This document shows positions 34,058 to 42,693 of a stretch of DNA of 47,193 nucleotides, piece by piece; within the stretch, counting starts at the first letter, position 1; each line of letters starts with the position of its first letter. The stretch lies in assembly GCA_964460655.1 (NCBI GenBank), contig CAYWSH010000012.1, positions 1 to 47,193 on the forward strand, given 5' to 3'. The position numbers and the translations under genes are program-made. The stretch comes from CAVUAF01 sp964460655 (GTDB lineage Bacteria > Acidobacteriota > Terriglobia > Terriglobales > Acidobacteriaceae). The notes beneath the pieces were generated by a model. It did no database searches. It worked only from the letters and a program-made list of their open reading frames with translations, and was not told the DNA's origin.

Positions 34058-37000
34058 TTAGAACACGAAGCGGAAGCCGATCTGGATCTGTCGCGGTCGG
34101 TTCGCTTGTGTGGTGATGGTGCCGAAGCTCGCGTTCGTCACCGCCACGTTGGGCGCGCCGAACGAGACGTGGTTCATCAGGTTGAATGCCTCCAGCCGGA
34201 ACTGGAAGTACGACGATTCGGTGATGGCGAACTTCTTCAGCACCGAGGCGTCCACGTTGTTCTGTCCATCCTGCCGCAGGTCCCCGAACGTGCTGGGGAA
34301 CGTGCGCAGATGGAACTGGAACTGGCCCGTGCCCTGGATGGCGGCGACTTGCGCGGCGGTCAGGCCGCTCACGCTCGAAGGCGTTGCGCCGGTGACGAAG
34401 TACGCCGTGTTGAACGCCGGCGTATCCACGGAACGCGGGTCCACCTTGAAGCCGGCAGGCAATGCGATGGCCGGCGCCAGCAGGTTGCCGCTCTCGTCCA
34501 CGCACAGGCCCTTCAACGCGGCCCGGCCGGCGATTGCCGTGTTCGTGCCCTGTGCCGTCGCCGCACTGCACAGCCCGTAGTCGCCCGGATTGTTCGTGCT
34601 GCCGTTCATCCACAGCAGCGGTGCGCCGCTCTGGAACGTGTAGATGCCGTTCACGCGCCAGCCGCCGAGCAGTCGGTCCGCCCAGCCTTCCAGGTTCAGC
34701 AGCTTGCCGCGGCCGATGGGCAGGTCATAGTTGACGGCGCTGACGAAGCGGAACGGCCGGTCGAACGGCGAGATGCGCTTCTCCGGCGCGCTGTCCGTGT
34801 TGTTCAAGTACGAGTCGCGTTCCATCAGCTTCGACCACGAGAACGTGCTCACGATCTGCAACCCACCGGTCAGTCGCTTCTCGACGCGCGCATTCAGGCT
34901 GTGGAAGTTGGAGCTGCCGATATTCGCGTTGCGCATCGTCACGCCCGAGCTGAACGAGGTCGAATCGGCCACCGGGAACTCCGGATACGGCGAAAGCACT
35001 TGCCGCACCGAGATGGTGGCGCCGTTGAAGCTGCTCACCGAGGGGATCAGTCCCTGGAACGGATTGGGCACCGTCGACGTGAGCTTCGTGATCAACGCCG
35101 CGTCGCGGTTCGCCAGCGTGCTCAGGAACTGCCGTGGAATGCCGTTCAGCTGTGTCACCGAGACCGGCATGTGCAGCGAGTGATTGCCGATGTAAGCGAT
35201 CTCCGCGACGAGCGACGGCGTGATGGCATGCTGAAAGCCGAACGTCCAGCGCTCCGAGTACGGGTTCTTCATCTGCGGATTGAAGAAGTCAACGTTCTGC
35301 CCAAGGAACGTCAGCAGGCCGTTCGCCGAGCCCGAAGGCGACTGGATCCCGTTCGGGAAGGGATTGCTGAGCGTGACCGGGACCTGCGTCGCCGAAACGG
35401 CAAAGTTCGTGGCCTGGGAGAGTGTCGTCGTCTGGCTGAAGCCCTCCTGGGTGAGGATGGGCTGCGACGAGTAGCTGCCCACGGGGTTCAGGTTCGCTAA
35501 AGCGATCGGCTGGACGAACAAGCCGAAGCCGCCGCGGACGACCGTTTTGTCGTGCAGCATGCTCGGGCTCCAGGCGAAGCCGATGCGTGGGCTCACCAGG
35601 TTCGAGTCGATGTCGTAGATCCTCCCATCGGTCGGATATGTCACGCCCCCATTGACCGTGAATGCCGGCACCGGTGCGCCGTTCACCGTCGTTCCCAGGG
35701 CGGCCGCGGTGGCGGCGTTGTACCGCGCAATCGCCGCGGCGGCGAGCGGGTTCGCCGTCCCGAACGCAAAACCATTGACCGTGCGCCCGATCTTCTCTGC
35801 ATAGGGCGTGTCATGGTCCCAGCGCAGCCCGAGGTTGAGGGTCAGGTTGCGCTTGATGCGCCAATCGTCCTGCAGGAACAGCGCCGTGTAATACGCCGTA
35901 TAGGTGCCGCGCGTGTTTACGTCGTATTGGCCCGAGGTGGGCAGGCCGAGCAGGAACGCAGCAAAATCCTGGCCGAGTGGAGCCGGCGCGCCGTTCGAGG
36001 CCGATTGCGTCCAACCGCTGCCGAACACGAACCGTCCCACGGAATTGCCGAAAGTCTGGGCGTCGAGTACGTATTTGCGCGCGTCCACGCCGAACTTCAG
36101 CGTGTGGGTGCGCCACTGCTTGTTCACGTCGCCGAACAGGCTGAAGGACTTCGAAGGCAGCAGGTCGGCCCCGGCGGGACCGAGGCACTCGAAGCTGGTC
36201 GCCTGCCCGGTGTCGCTGCCGCACGTGTTGCTGCTCGACGCCGGCGCGAATTCCACGCGCGGCATCTGCACGAACGCGCTCTTGCTGGCGAGGTAGCCGG
36301 GGTAGCCGAGCGAGCTCGGATCGAACCCCGCCATCGGCGAAGGATGCGTCTCACGCATCGTCGTGTAATTGCCGCGCACGTTCAGCACGGTGCTGGAGTT
36401 CAGCGTGTAGACCTCATCCACCGTACCGCCCCAATTGGGACGCGTCAGGATCGAGGCCAGCGCCGCCGCGTTGTTCTTGAAGTAGTCATTCTTCGACTGG
36501 ATGTAATCCGTGTGCCGGATGTTGAATGACAGCCGGCTGCGCTGGCTCATGTTCCAGTCCAAGCGGCCCAGCTCGTTCCAGAAGTCGTCATCCGTCGTGC
36601 TGCTGTTCCCGTAGTTCCCGAAGCCGTTCGCCGCGCCGGTCACATTCGGCGCGGGGTAGAACTGCAGGTACGCCTGCGCGATCGGATTCAGCAACGCTGC
36701 CGGCAGCTTGTTGCATGCCGTACCGGTATTCGCCTGCGTTCCGTAACCGGCGCCGATGGCCGACGTCGTGTTCACCGGTAGCGGATTGCCGGCCGCGTCG
36801 CAGCGAAACGGCTGCCGCGTCACCGTACTGCCGCTGGTAGTCGCGCTGTATGGGTTGTAGATCTGGTAGTTGCTGCCGAGCGCGAGCAGCGAAGAGAAGT
36901 CGCCCAGGCGCTCCGCTGCCGTCGGCACCGTCACGAACTTCGTGTTCGGCTGCGAACCCGTGATCCGCTCCATGGCAAAGAACCAGAACAGCTTGTTCCG

Positions 37001-37906
37001 GCCGTTGAAGAGCTTCGGCAGCAGCACCGGACCGCCCGCCGTGCCGCCCCATTGGTTGAATTTGCTGTCGGGTACGGGAATACCGGCACGGTTGTTGAAG
37101 AAGTTGTTGGCCGCCAGGTCGGAAGGCTGCATGAAGTAGTAGGCCGACCCGTGGAAGGTGTTGGTGCCGGTGCGCATCACTTTGTTAATGGTGCCGCCGC
37201 CGGTGTGGCCGAACGCCGCATCGCCGTCGAACGCTTTGACCTTCACTTCCTGCACGGCCTCCTGCGGTGGGGCGTATGCCAGCCGGTTGTCCCAGGTGGC
37301 GTTCGGTGCACCGTCGATCATGATCTCGCTGGTCTGCGACGGTGTCCCGCCGATGCTCCAGCCCGACGCCGCCGCGTTCGCGAACGGCGATACCGGCACG
37401 TTGGGATTGCCGGTGGCGATCACGCCCAGCGCCAGCTGCGCGATGATCATCGGATTCCGCCCGTTGAGCGGCAGGTCTTCGATCTGTTTCGTCGTGATGC
37501 TGGCGCCCACCGACGCATTCGCCGTCTCGATGATCGGCGCTTCCGCCGTCACTTCCACCGTCTCGGTGTTGCCGCCGACCTGCATCGTCAGGTCGATGAT
37601 GGGGTGTGCGCTCGAGGTCAGTTGCAGGCCTTTGCGCGCCAGCGGGCGGAAGCCGGCAGCTTCGGCGCGGACCTCGTATTCCCCCGGCGGAAGGAACGGG
37701 ACGTTGTATTGCCCCGCTGCGTCCGCCGTCGTGGAGTTCTTCACCCCGGTGCGCACTTCCGTGACGGTGATCTTCACGTTGGGAAGAGCAGCGCCCGAAG
37801 GATCGAGTACAGCGCCGCTGATGGTGGCGCGCGTCTCCTGCGCGGGCAAGAGCGAAGCAAGCAGCAGGATTCCGCACAGCAGGAGCACGAGAGAACGGGT
37901 TGTCAT
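34058..37906 (-). CDS. TonB-dependent receptor, Oar-like with N-terminal carboxypeptidase-regulatory domain (pectin locus)
   Basis: Outer-membrane receptor of 1282 aa from the ATG at 37906, with AAAGGTG upstream. The frame is open to 38017, but the extra part lies before the signal peptide (TRSLVLLLCGILLLASLLPA). The CarboxypepD_reg-like domain covers about residues 25-110 (TISGAVLDPSGAALPNVKI). The plug contains PLNGRNPMIIAQLALG and MIDGAPNATWDN. The barrel ends IQIGFRFVF with a C-terminal aromatic. It differs clearly from the receptor at 22815. Its neighbours are two GH28 genes, CE8, CE12 and uxaC, so oligogalacturonides or rhamnogalacturonan fragments are plausible ligands. No SusD-like partner is present. 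Confidence 0.92.
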   Translation of the reverse strand: MTTRSLVLLLCGILLLASLLPAQETRATISGAVLDPSGAALPNVKITVTEVRTGVKNSTTADAAGQYNVPFLPPGEYEVRAEAAGFRPLARKGLQLTSSAHPIIDLTMQVGGNTETVEVTAEAPIIETANASVGASITTKQIEDLPLNGRNPMIIAQLALGVIATGNPNVPVSPFANAAASGWSIGGTPSQTSEIMIDGAPNATWDNRLAYAPPQEAVQEVKVKAFDGDAAFGHTGGGTINKVMRTGTNTFHGSAYYFMQPSDLAANNFFNNRAGIPVPDSKFNQWGGTAGGPVLLPKLFNGRNKLFWFFAMERITGSQPNTKFVTVPTAAERLGDFSSLLALGSNYQIYNPYSATTSGSTVTRQPFRCDAAGNPLPVNTTSAIGAGYGTQANTGTACNKLPAALLNPIAQAYLQFYPAPNVTGAANGFGNYGNSSTTDDDFWNELGRLDWNMSQRSRLSFNIRHTDYIQSKNDYFKNNAAALASILTRPNWGGTVDEVYTLNSSTVLNVRGNYTTMRETHPSPMAGFDPSSLGYPGYLASKSAFVQMPRVEFAPASSSNTCGSDTGQATSFECLGPAGADLLPSKSFSLFGDVNKQWRTHTLKFGVDARKYVLDAQTFGNSVGRFVFGSGWTQSASNGAPAPLGQDFAAFLLGLPTSGQYDVNTRGTYTAYYTALFLQDDWRIKRNLTLNLGLRWDHDTPYAEKIGRTVNGFAFGTANPLAAAAIARYNAATAAALGTTVNGAPVPAFTVNGGVTYPTDGRIYDIDSNLVSPRIGFAWSPSMLHDKTVVRGGFGLFVQPIALANLNPVGSYSSQPILTQEGFSQTTTLSQATNFAVSATQVPVTLSNPFPNGIQSPSGSANGLLTFLGQNVDFFNPQMKNPYSERWTFGFQHAITPSLVAEIAYIGNHSLHMPVSVTQLNGIPRQFLSTLANRDAALITKLTSTVPNPFQGLIPSVSSFNGATISVRQVLSPYPEFPVADSTSFSSGVTMRNANIGSSNFHSLNARVEKRLTGGLQIVSTFSWSKLMERDSYLNNTDSAPEKRISPFDRPFRFVSAVNYDLPIGRGKLLNLEGWADRLLGGWRVNGIYTFQSGAPLLWMNGSTNNPGDYGLCSAATAQGTNTAIAGRAALKGLCVDESGNLLAPAIALPAGFKVDPRSVDTPAFNTAYFVTGATPSSVSGLTAAQVAAIQGTGQFQFHLRTFPSTFGDLRQDGQNNVDASVLKKFAITESSYFQFRLEAFNLMNHVSFGAPNVAVTNASFGTITTQANRPRQIQIGFRFVF

Positions 37907-38038
37907 GGAGAGCACACCTTTCACGGCACGGAGCGGTAGGGCGCCACTCCTTTGATTGGGCATCTTGCGATGTGAGACGCCGCAGGGAAAGTATCGCGGC
38001 CTATCTGCGCCGTCCATCCTTTTGTTTTAAATGCTGGA

Positions 38039-38053
38039 TTTAGTTTCTCTAAA
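38039..38053. promoter_or_regulatory. Candidate operator palindrome upstream of the pectin-locus receptor
   Basis: TTTAG and CTAAA flank a 5-nt centre (TTTCT), about 135 bp upstream of the receptor ATG in the 197-bp spacer 37907-38103. It lies in the most AT-rich part of this spacer. No regulator gene for it is in the window, and no convincing -35/-10 pair was found beside it. Confidence 0.35.
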
Positions 38054-38103
38054 CGATCAGCCGAGAGCCTTTGAAACCGGCAAGGTGTTCGCTGGCCGAA
38101 ACA

Positions 38104-38853
38104 TCAATGTCCGGCGTCCTTCAGGTAGCGCGCGAATCCCAACTGCGCCGCACGGAACGCGGCCACGGCGGCCTTGGCCACCAACTCCGCTCCCAGCGGC
38201 GAGAAGTGCGTGTTGTCCTCGATGCCATTGGGATAATTCGGGTTCTCGCCCGCTTTCAGCTGCAGGAATAGTTGGCGGGACTTCTCGTCGCCGTACTCGG
38301 TCAGGATCGCAGCGGTCTTCTCGTGCATATCGATGAGCGGTGCGTTCTCCTCCGTCGCGACCGTGCGCACCAGGCCGGGATAAACGCCGTGCGTGTCCAC
38401 GACCGCGCCCGTGGCGTCGAACTTGCGGCGGCTGACCGGCGTCAGCAACACCGGCGTCGCCTGCTGCGCGCGTACGTCGCGCACCATGCGCTGCAGGTTG
38501 GCCTTGAAATCATCCGGTGGTGTATAGCGCTCGGCCTTGTCTTTCGATTCGTCGTTGTGCCCGAACTGGATGAGCACGAAATCGCCGGCCTTCACGTCCT
38601 GCAACAGCCGGTCCCACGATCCCTCGGCGATGAACGACTTCGTGCTGCGTCCGTTCTTCGCGCGATTGTCGATCTTCACCTGCGCCGGATCGAAGTACTG
38701 CTGCAGCGCCTCGCCCCAGCCCGTCTCGGGGCGCTTGTCCGCTTGCTTGTTAGCGGCGGTGGAATCGCCCGCGATGAAGATGGTGATCGGCGCCGCCGCC
38801 GCCGGCAACGACAGCAACAGCGTCACCACCAGAAGTTTCACCCGGTTCACCAT
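38104..38853 (-). CDS. Rhamnogalacturonan acetylesterase-like SGNH hydrolase (CE12)
   Basis: Exported esterase of 249 aa that removes acetyl groups from rhamnogalacturonan. The ATG at 38853 gives a Sec signal (KLLVVTLLLSLPAAAA). SGNH blocks are all present: GDSTAA (Ser31, nucleophile), NRAKNGRSTKSF (Gly block), FGHND (Asn block), and DNTHFSPLGA (Asp213 and His216). GWGEALQQYF and the NGRSTKSF motif are characteristic of the RhgT/YesT-like CE12 group. It starts 4 bp after the M20-like gene and is separated from the receptor gene by 197 bp. Its product fits the side-chain trimming needed before GH28 enzymes can act. Confidence 0.92.
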   Translation of the reverse strand: MVNRVKLLVVTLLLSLPAAAAPITIFIAGDSTAANKQADKRPETGWGEALQQYFDPAQVKIDNRAKNGRSTKSFIAEGSWDRLLQDVKAGDFVLIQFGHNDESKDKAERYTPPDDFKANLQRMVRDVRAQQATPVLLTPVSRRKFDATGAVVDTHGVYPGLVRTVATEENAPLIDMHEKTAAILTEYGDEKSRQLFLQLKAGENPNYPNGIEDNTHFSPLGAELVAKAAVAAFRAAQLGFARYLKDAGH

Positions 38854-38857
38854 AGGA

Positions 38858-40363
38858 TCACGCCGGCTTCGCGATCGCGTGCAGGAACTCCACGTGCGAC
38901 CGCACGCCGCCATCCATGCCCTGGATCTTTGGATTCGACGACTCGATCACCAGATACTCATCGGGCGCGTGCGCGCCGCTGCCATGGCCCATCCCGAAGT
39001 GGCCCGCCGGCAGGCGCAGCGGGTCCGCGGTGAACACGTAGCCCGGCCACGAGCCCGCGTTGCGCGGCAGCACGATGGGATCCACTCCCGCGCGCCGGTA
39101 CACCGCCATTTGCGTGCGAATGATCTCGGAATCCGCGGGCGTCGTCGTGGGATCGTAGCCGCCCGAGACGTTCACCTCGATGTCACCGAAGCCATGCTTC
39201 GCGAGGTGCGCCTTCAAGGCTGCTACCGCGCCCGCATGCGTCATGTCGGGTACCAGACGCATGTCGATCTTCGCCACCGCGCGATGCGGCAGGATCGTTT
39301 TTCCGCCGGGGCCCGTGTAGCCACCGACCAGGCCTTCGATGTTCACCGTGGGCCGCGCCATCAGCATCTCCAGCGACTCCTGGAAATTCACGTCGTGGAT
39401 CCAGCGCTGCACGCCCAGTTGCCGCTTCACGCTCGCTTCGTCGAGGCGCCGCGCTGCAGTCGCGATCATCTCTTTTTCGGCAGCCGAAAGCGGGCGCGCA
39501 TTGTTGGCGAAACCTTCGATCGCCGGATCGTTGCCGTCAGCCGAGACGAGCGTCGCCAACGCCTGCACCAGGTGCCACGCCGGACTGTCGACGCGCGCCT
39601 TCAGGCTGGAATGAATGTCGGCCTTCGGCCCACGTCCCCACTTCTCGCCCGTCGACACCAGCTCGCATTCCACCACGCCCTTCGCGCCCAGCGTCATCGT
39701 CACGTTGCCGTCGAGTCCTTGCGACGCTTGCGGCATGTAAATACCGAGCGTCTTGCGCAGCGCCGCTGTCACTTCCGGACGCCGCACCACTTGCGCGAAG
39801 TGCGGCGAACCGATCTCCTCTTCGCCTTCCGCGGCCATCACTAGGTTCACCGGCAGCTTCCGTCCTGCGCCGCGGATGGCGTGCAGCGCGGCGAGGAACG
39901 TCGCCTCCGGTCCTTTCTGATTCACTGCGCCGCGGCCCACGACGCACTTGCCCAGCCCCGGCTTGTCCACCAGCCGCGCTTCGAAGGGCGGTGACGACCA
40001 CTCACTCGGGTCCACCTGCTTCACGTCGTACATGTAGTAAAGACCGAGCGTGCGCGGTGCGCCCGCATCGAGCGTGGCGAAGATGCCTGGCTGGCCGTCG
40101 GTCGGGACCTTCGTCACCTGCTGGAAGCCGGCGTCGCGGAACATCTGCATCGTCAGCTCGCAGCCTTCGGTCATGCCGCGGTTTTCGGCGGCGATCGACG
40201 GTTGCTGGATCCAGTGCTGCAGCCGTTGCACCGCCTCGTCGTGGCGCTTCGTGATCTCGGCGAAGACCGGCGCCAAGTCAGCTTGCTGCGCTTGTGTGAT
40301 TTCGGGGAGCGCGAGCGCTGCGCCCGCGGCGGCGGTGGTGGCGATGAAGTCGCGGCGATTCAT
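38858..40363 (-). CDS. Tat-exported M20-family peptidase-like protein with substituted metal ligands
   Basis: Protein of 501 aa with a twin-arginine signal (MNRRDFIATTAAAGAALALP); ATG at 40375 is a possible longer start. It follows the M20/dimetal aminoacylase plan: a catalytic half, an inserted dimerisation domain (about 225-375; MTLGAKGVVECELVS), and a C-terminal GHGSGAHAPDEYLVI with the last His ligand. EGEEEIGS, with the catalytic base and metal Glu, is kept. The first ligand motif HxD reads MYD (YYMYDVKQVDPSEW), and the bridging Asp motif DxKG reads NQKG (GRGAVNQKGP). It could bind one metal or be a derived subfamily with a different reaction. It heads the pectin-side minus-strand run, 4 bp before the CE12 gene, although peptidase activity has no obvious place there. 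Confidence 0.82.
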   Translation of the reverse strand: MNRRDFIATTAAAGAALALPEITQAQQADLAPVFAEITKRHDEAVQRLQHWIQQPSIAAENRGMTEGCELTMQMFRDAGFQQVTKVPTDGQPGIFATLDAGAPRTLGLYYMYDVKQVDPSEWSSPPFEARLVDKPGLGKCVVGRGAVNQKGPEATFLAALHAIRGAGRKLPVNLVMAAEGEEEIGSPHFAQVVRRPEVTAALRKTLGIYMPQASQGLDGNVTMTLGAKGVVECELVSTGEKWGRGPKADIHSSLKARVDSPAWHLVQALATLVSADGNDPAIEGFANNARPLSAAEKEMIATAARRLDEASVKRQLGVQRWIHDVNFQESLEMLMARPTVNIEGLVGGYTGPGGKTILPHRAVAKIDMRLVPDMTHAGAVAALKAHLAKHGFGDIEVNVSGGYDPTTTPADSEIIRTQMAVYRRAGVDPIVLPRNAGSWPGYVFTADPLRLPAGHFGMGHGSGAHAPDEYLVIESSNPKIQGMDGGVRSHVEFLHAIAKPA

Positions 40364-40546
40364 GCGCCGGAGCATAAACAAGCGGACTGCGGCTGTCGAG
40401 TCGCGGGCTCCACGAGCAGAACTGAGGTAGCTGAGTCGCAGTACTACTATTAATCGGCAGGCTCCAGTGCGCGTTAACCAGGATCACGCAGACACCTTCC
40501 TTGAGTGCGGCATCCTAATGAGTGCGCTGCCTCGTGGAGGCAAGTC

Positions 40547-40987
40547 ATGCAGAAGGCGCGTGACAAGGTGCTGCTCGCCCTGGGCTCAGGCTTGATGGTC
40601 ACGGCGACCGCCTTGGTCGTGAACGTTTCCGGTATGCCGCTCGACCACGTGCTGCTCCGGCAGATCGTGATCGGCGATTTCATCGCCGGCCTGATCGCGG
40701 GCCTGATCGCGTTGGCCATCCAGCTCAAGAATGACGGCTCCTATTACCGCTTCGCGATGGAGCGCGCCGGCATCGTCGCCGAGTTGAACCATCATGTACG
40801 CAACGCCGTGTTCCCCCTTTGCCTGGCGGTACAGCGTGCAGGCGATGCCGAGGGCACGCGCCTGGCCGCCGAGGCGACCGAGCGGATCAACGTTGCGCTG
40901 CGCGACGCGATGACCGATGCCTTCGCCCGCAACGTCGACTATGAAGGGATGCAGCCGACGGCCATCAAGCGGCGGAACGTAGCGTAG
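40547..40987 (+). CDS. Small membrane protein with isolated histidine-kinase H-box-like motif
   Basis: Protein of 146 aa from the ATG at 40547, with GGAGG 7 nt upstream. Two membrane segments (about 8-27 and 40-60) are followed by a helical cytosolic part. It carries AELNHHVRNAVFPL (residues 78-91), which resembles the phospho-acceptor helix of HWE/HisKA_2-type histidine kinases (ELNHRVKN); His82 would be the acceptor. The rest of the helix region (GTRLAAEATERINVALRDAM) could complete a DHp-like two-helix hairpin. No ATP-binding (N/G box) domain is present. A receiver-only response regulator begins 9 bp downstream, so the pair may form a phosphotransfer module driven by a kinase elsewhere. 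The function is inferred from the motif alone. Confidence 0.7.
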   Translation: MQKARDKVLLALGSGLMVTATALVVNVSGMPLDHVLLRQIVIGDFIAGLIAGLIALAIQLKNDGSYYRFAMERAGIVAELNHHVRNAVFPLCLAVQRAGDAEGTRLAAEATERINVALRDAMTDAFARNVDYEGMQPTAIKRRNVA

Positions 40988-40996
40988 GAGTGAGCG

Positions 40997-41383
40997 GTGG
41001 TACGGATCCTCTTTGTGGAAGACGACCAAGCCATCCGGCAGACCCTCGCCGCCATATTGCGCGACCAGGAGGTTGACGTCACCGTGTGCGAAAGCGCCCG
41101 GCAGGCTCTGGGCGTCATCGGCGAGCACACGTTCGACCTGGTCGTGACCGACATGCGCATGGAAACGGCGACCGCCGGCTCCGAAGTGATCCGCGCGGCG
41201 CGCGCGCTCGCGCCGCCGCCGCTCGTCGTCGTCCTTACGGCATTCCCGCTGCCCCACGGCCACCCCGCGCTGCGCGGCGCGTCCACCGTATTGCTGAAGG
41301 GTACGGACGCTGCCTCGCTGATCGCGCAGATCAAGCGCATCGTGGCCGATGTCGCGTCCCGTCCGTTGCGTCCGCCGTCCTAG
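40997..41383 (+). CDS. Receiver-only response regulator
   Basis: Single-domain CheY-like protein of 128 aa. The GTG at 40997 has AGGAG 6 nt upstream. The receiver residues are complete: acidic pocket Glu8-Asp9-Asp10, phospho-acceptor Asp52 (LVVTDMRM), the switch Thr in VVVLTAFPLP, and Lys in TVLLKGTDA. There is no DNA-binding or enzymatic output domain, and the tail (ASRPLRPPS) is short. It is encoded 9 bp after the H-box membrane protein and probably shares its mRNA. Output may occur by protein contact or as a phosphate sink. It ends 1 bp from the opposing gene at 41385. Confidence 0.92.
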   Translation: MVRILFVEDDQAIRQTLAAILRDQEVDVTVCESARQALGVIGEHTFDLVVTDMRMETATAGSEVIRAARALAPPPLVVVLTAFPLPHGHPALRGASTVLLKGTDAASLIAQIKRIVADVASRPLRPPS

Positions 41384-41384
41384 G

Positions 41385-42638
41385 CTATGGGTCCAGCAGG
41401 TCGCCCTCCGGGTCGAGCTGCAGCGCGTCCATCTGCGGTAGCCACTCCAGGTCGAACAGCGATAGCCGCTTGCCGAGCTTGTACGGCACTCCTCCAAGCT
41501 CCGTCTGGCAGCGCTTGGTGAAAGCGTCGCTGGCGATCGCGGCGCTCTGGTAGCTGTCCGTGGTGATCAGCGCCATGCGCTCGAACGGGATGCCGTAGCG
41601 ATACATCTGGCGCGCGGCGTTTCGCAGGTTCGTCGTGGTGTGGCGCGCGTGCGGATCGATCAGGATCGCCTCTTCCGGCACGCCAAACTCGGCCATCAGC
41701 GCCCTCTTCATCTCCACCGCTTCGCTGAACGGCGTCTGGTTCGGATGCACGAAGCCGCCCGAAACGAGGATGAGCGGCGCCTTCTTTTCGTGCCAGCGCC
41801 GCGCTGCCATCGCCGTGCGCAGCTTGCCGCTCGGCGAAAGACTCCACGTCAGCCGGTCAGTACCCGCGCCCGGCACCACGATCACGGTGTAAGGGAACTT
41901 CGTCCAAGCGATCGTGCGGATCTTCTTCACCGTCGCCGCGTTCTCCTTCTGCTCCAGCGGCTCGAGTCTGCCCGCCTCGTCACGCTTGTTGACTTCCATC
42001 AGCTGCAGCGCATAACGCAGCGTCGGCTGAAAGAACAACTTCATGTCGCTTTCCTGCTCGACCAAAAAGTACGCCGCCGTGTGCACGAGCTGTTCATACG
42101 GCTTGGTCGTGACGTCAAAAGCCGGGCTGTCGATCGCCGCATAGCGCGGCGGCTTGCCTTCACCGAACGTATCGATGGCGCGGTTCATTCCGTGCGCCGC
42201 GTCCGCCCAGGCTTGCGCGAGCAGTTCCGCACTGCCCTTGGACTCATACCGAATGTAAGCGTGGCTCGCGCGCAGCGGTTCATCCGCCAGACTGCGCACG
42301 GCCATGCTCGTCCCGTAGAGCGCCTTCAGTGCTTCGCCGACGCTCTCGATCTCCGCGTCCTGCCAGTGCATCGCCGCGTCGAAACAGGGAACGGTCGTGC
42401 ACGAACTCGCCGCCTCGCGCAGTGCAGCTCGCTTTTGCTCGAAAGCCTTCGCGAGCGCCGCATCGCCGATGAGCGCTCTCGCCACCGCCGCATCGTTCTC
42501 CATCAGCGACAGCACATAGAAATTCTTGTCCTGCACCGGCGATCGCACGTCGAGCAGGTGCGTCTGCGTCGTTGGCGGCTTTGCCGCCAACGCAAGCAGG
42601 CTCAGCCAGACGGCGGCTAGGAGTTGTCTTCTTCGCAT
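41385..42638 (-). CDS. Exported DUF218 (ElyC/SanA/YdcF-like) domain protein
   Basis: Protein of 417 aa with an N-terminal signal (MRRRQLLAAVWLSLLALAA). The N-terminal half (about 25-235) is helical, with no recognised family. The C-terminal half (about 245-400) is a DUF218 domain: YTVIVVPGAG, AARRWHEKKAPLILVSGGF, EAVEMKRALMAEFGVPEEAI, then ARHTTTNLRNAARQM in place of the usual S.NT.EN motif, and ALITTDSYQSAAIAS. Members are linked to envelope polysaccharide metabolism (ElyC) or vancomycin resistance (SanA), mostly with unknown reactions. It is transcribed away from the GH28-like gene at 42694 (55-bp shared spacer). No SD is evident before the ATG. Confidence 0.82.
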   Translation of the reverse strand: MRRRQLLAAVWLSLLALAAKPPTTQTHLLDVRSPVQDKNFYVLSLMENDAAVARALIGDAALAKAFEQKRAALREAASSCTTVPCFDAAMHWQDAEIESVGEALKALYGTSMAVRSLADEPLRASHAYIRYESKGSAELLAQAWADAAHGMNRAIDTFGEGKPPRYAAIDSPAFDVTTKPYEQLVHTAAYFLVEQESDMKLFFQPTLRYALQLMEVNKRDEAGRLEPLEQKENAATVKKIRTIAWTKFPYTVIVVPGAGTDRLTWSLSPSGKLRTAMAARRWHEKKAPLILVSGGFVHPNQTPFSEAVEMKRALMAEFGVPEEAILIDPHARHTTTNLRNAARQMYRYGIPFERMALITTDSYQSAAIASDAFTKRCQTELGGVPYKLGKRLSLFDLEWLPQMDALQLDPEGDLLDP

Positions 42639-42693
42639 GGACACGTTGGTCGCAGGATTCTACAGTTACCAGCCACACTCCGAGGCACTTCAC

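Noticed and set aside
40428..40546. Promoter boxes for the H-box/receiver pair and the M20-like gene in their shared spacer
   Set aside because: Only partial hexamers such as TACTAT and TTAACG were found, without a convincing partner at the right distance.
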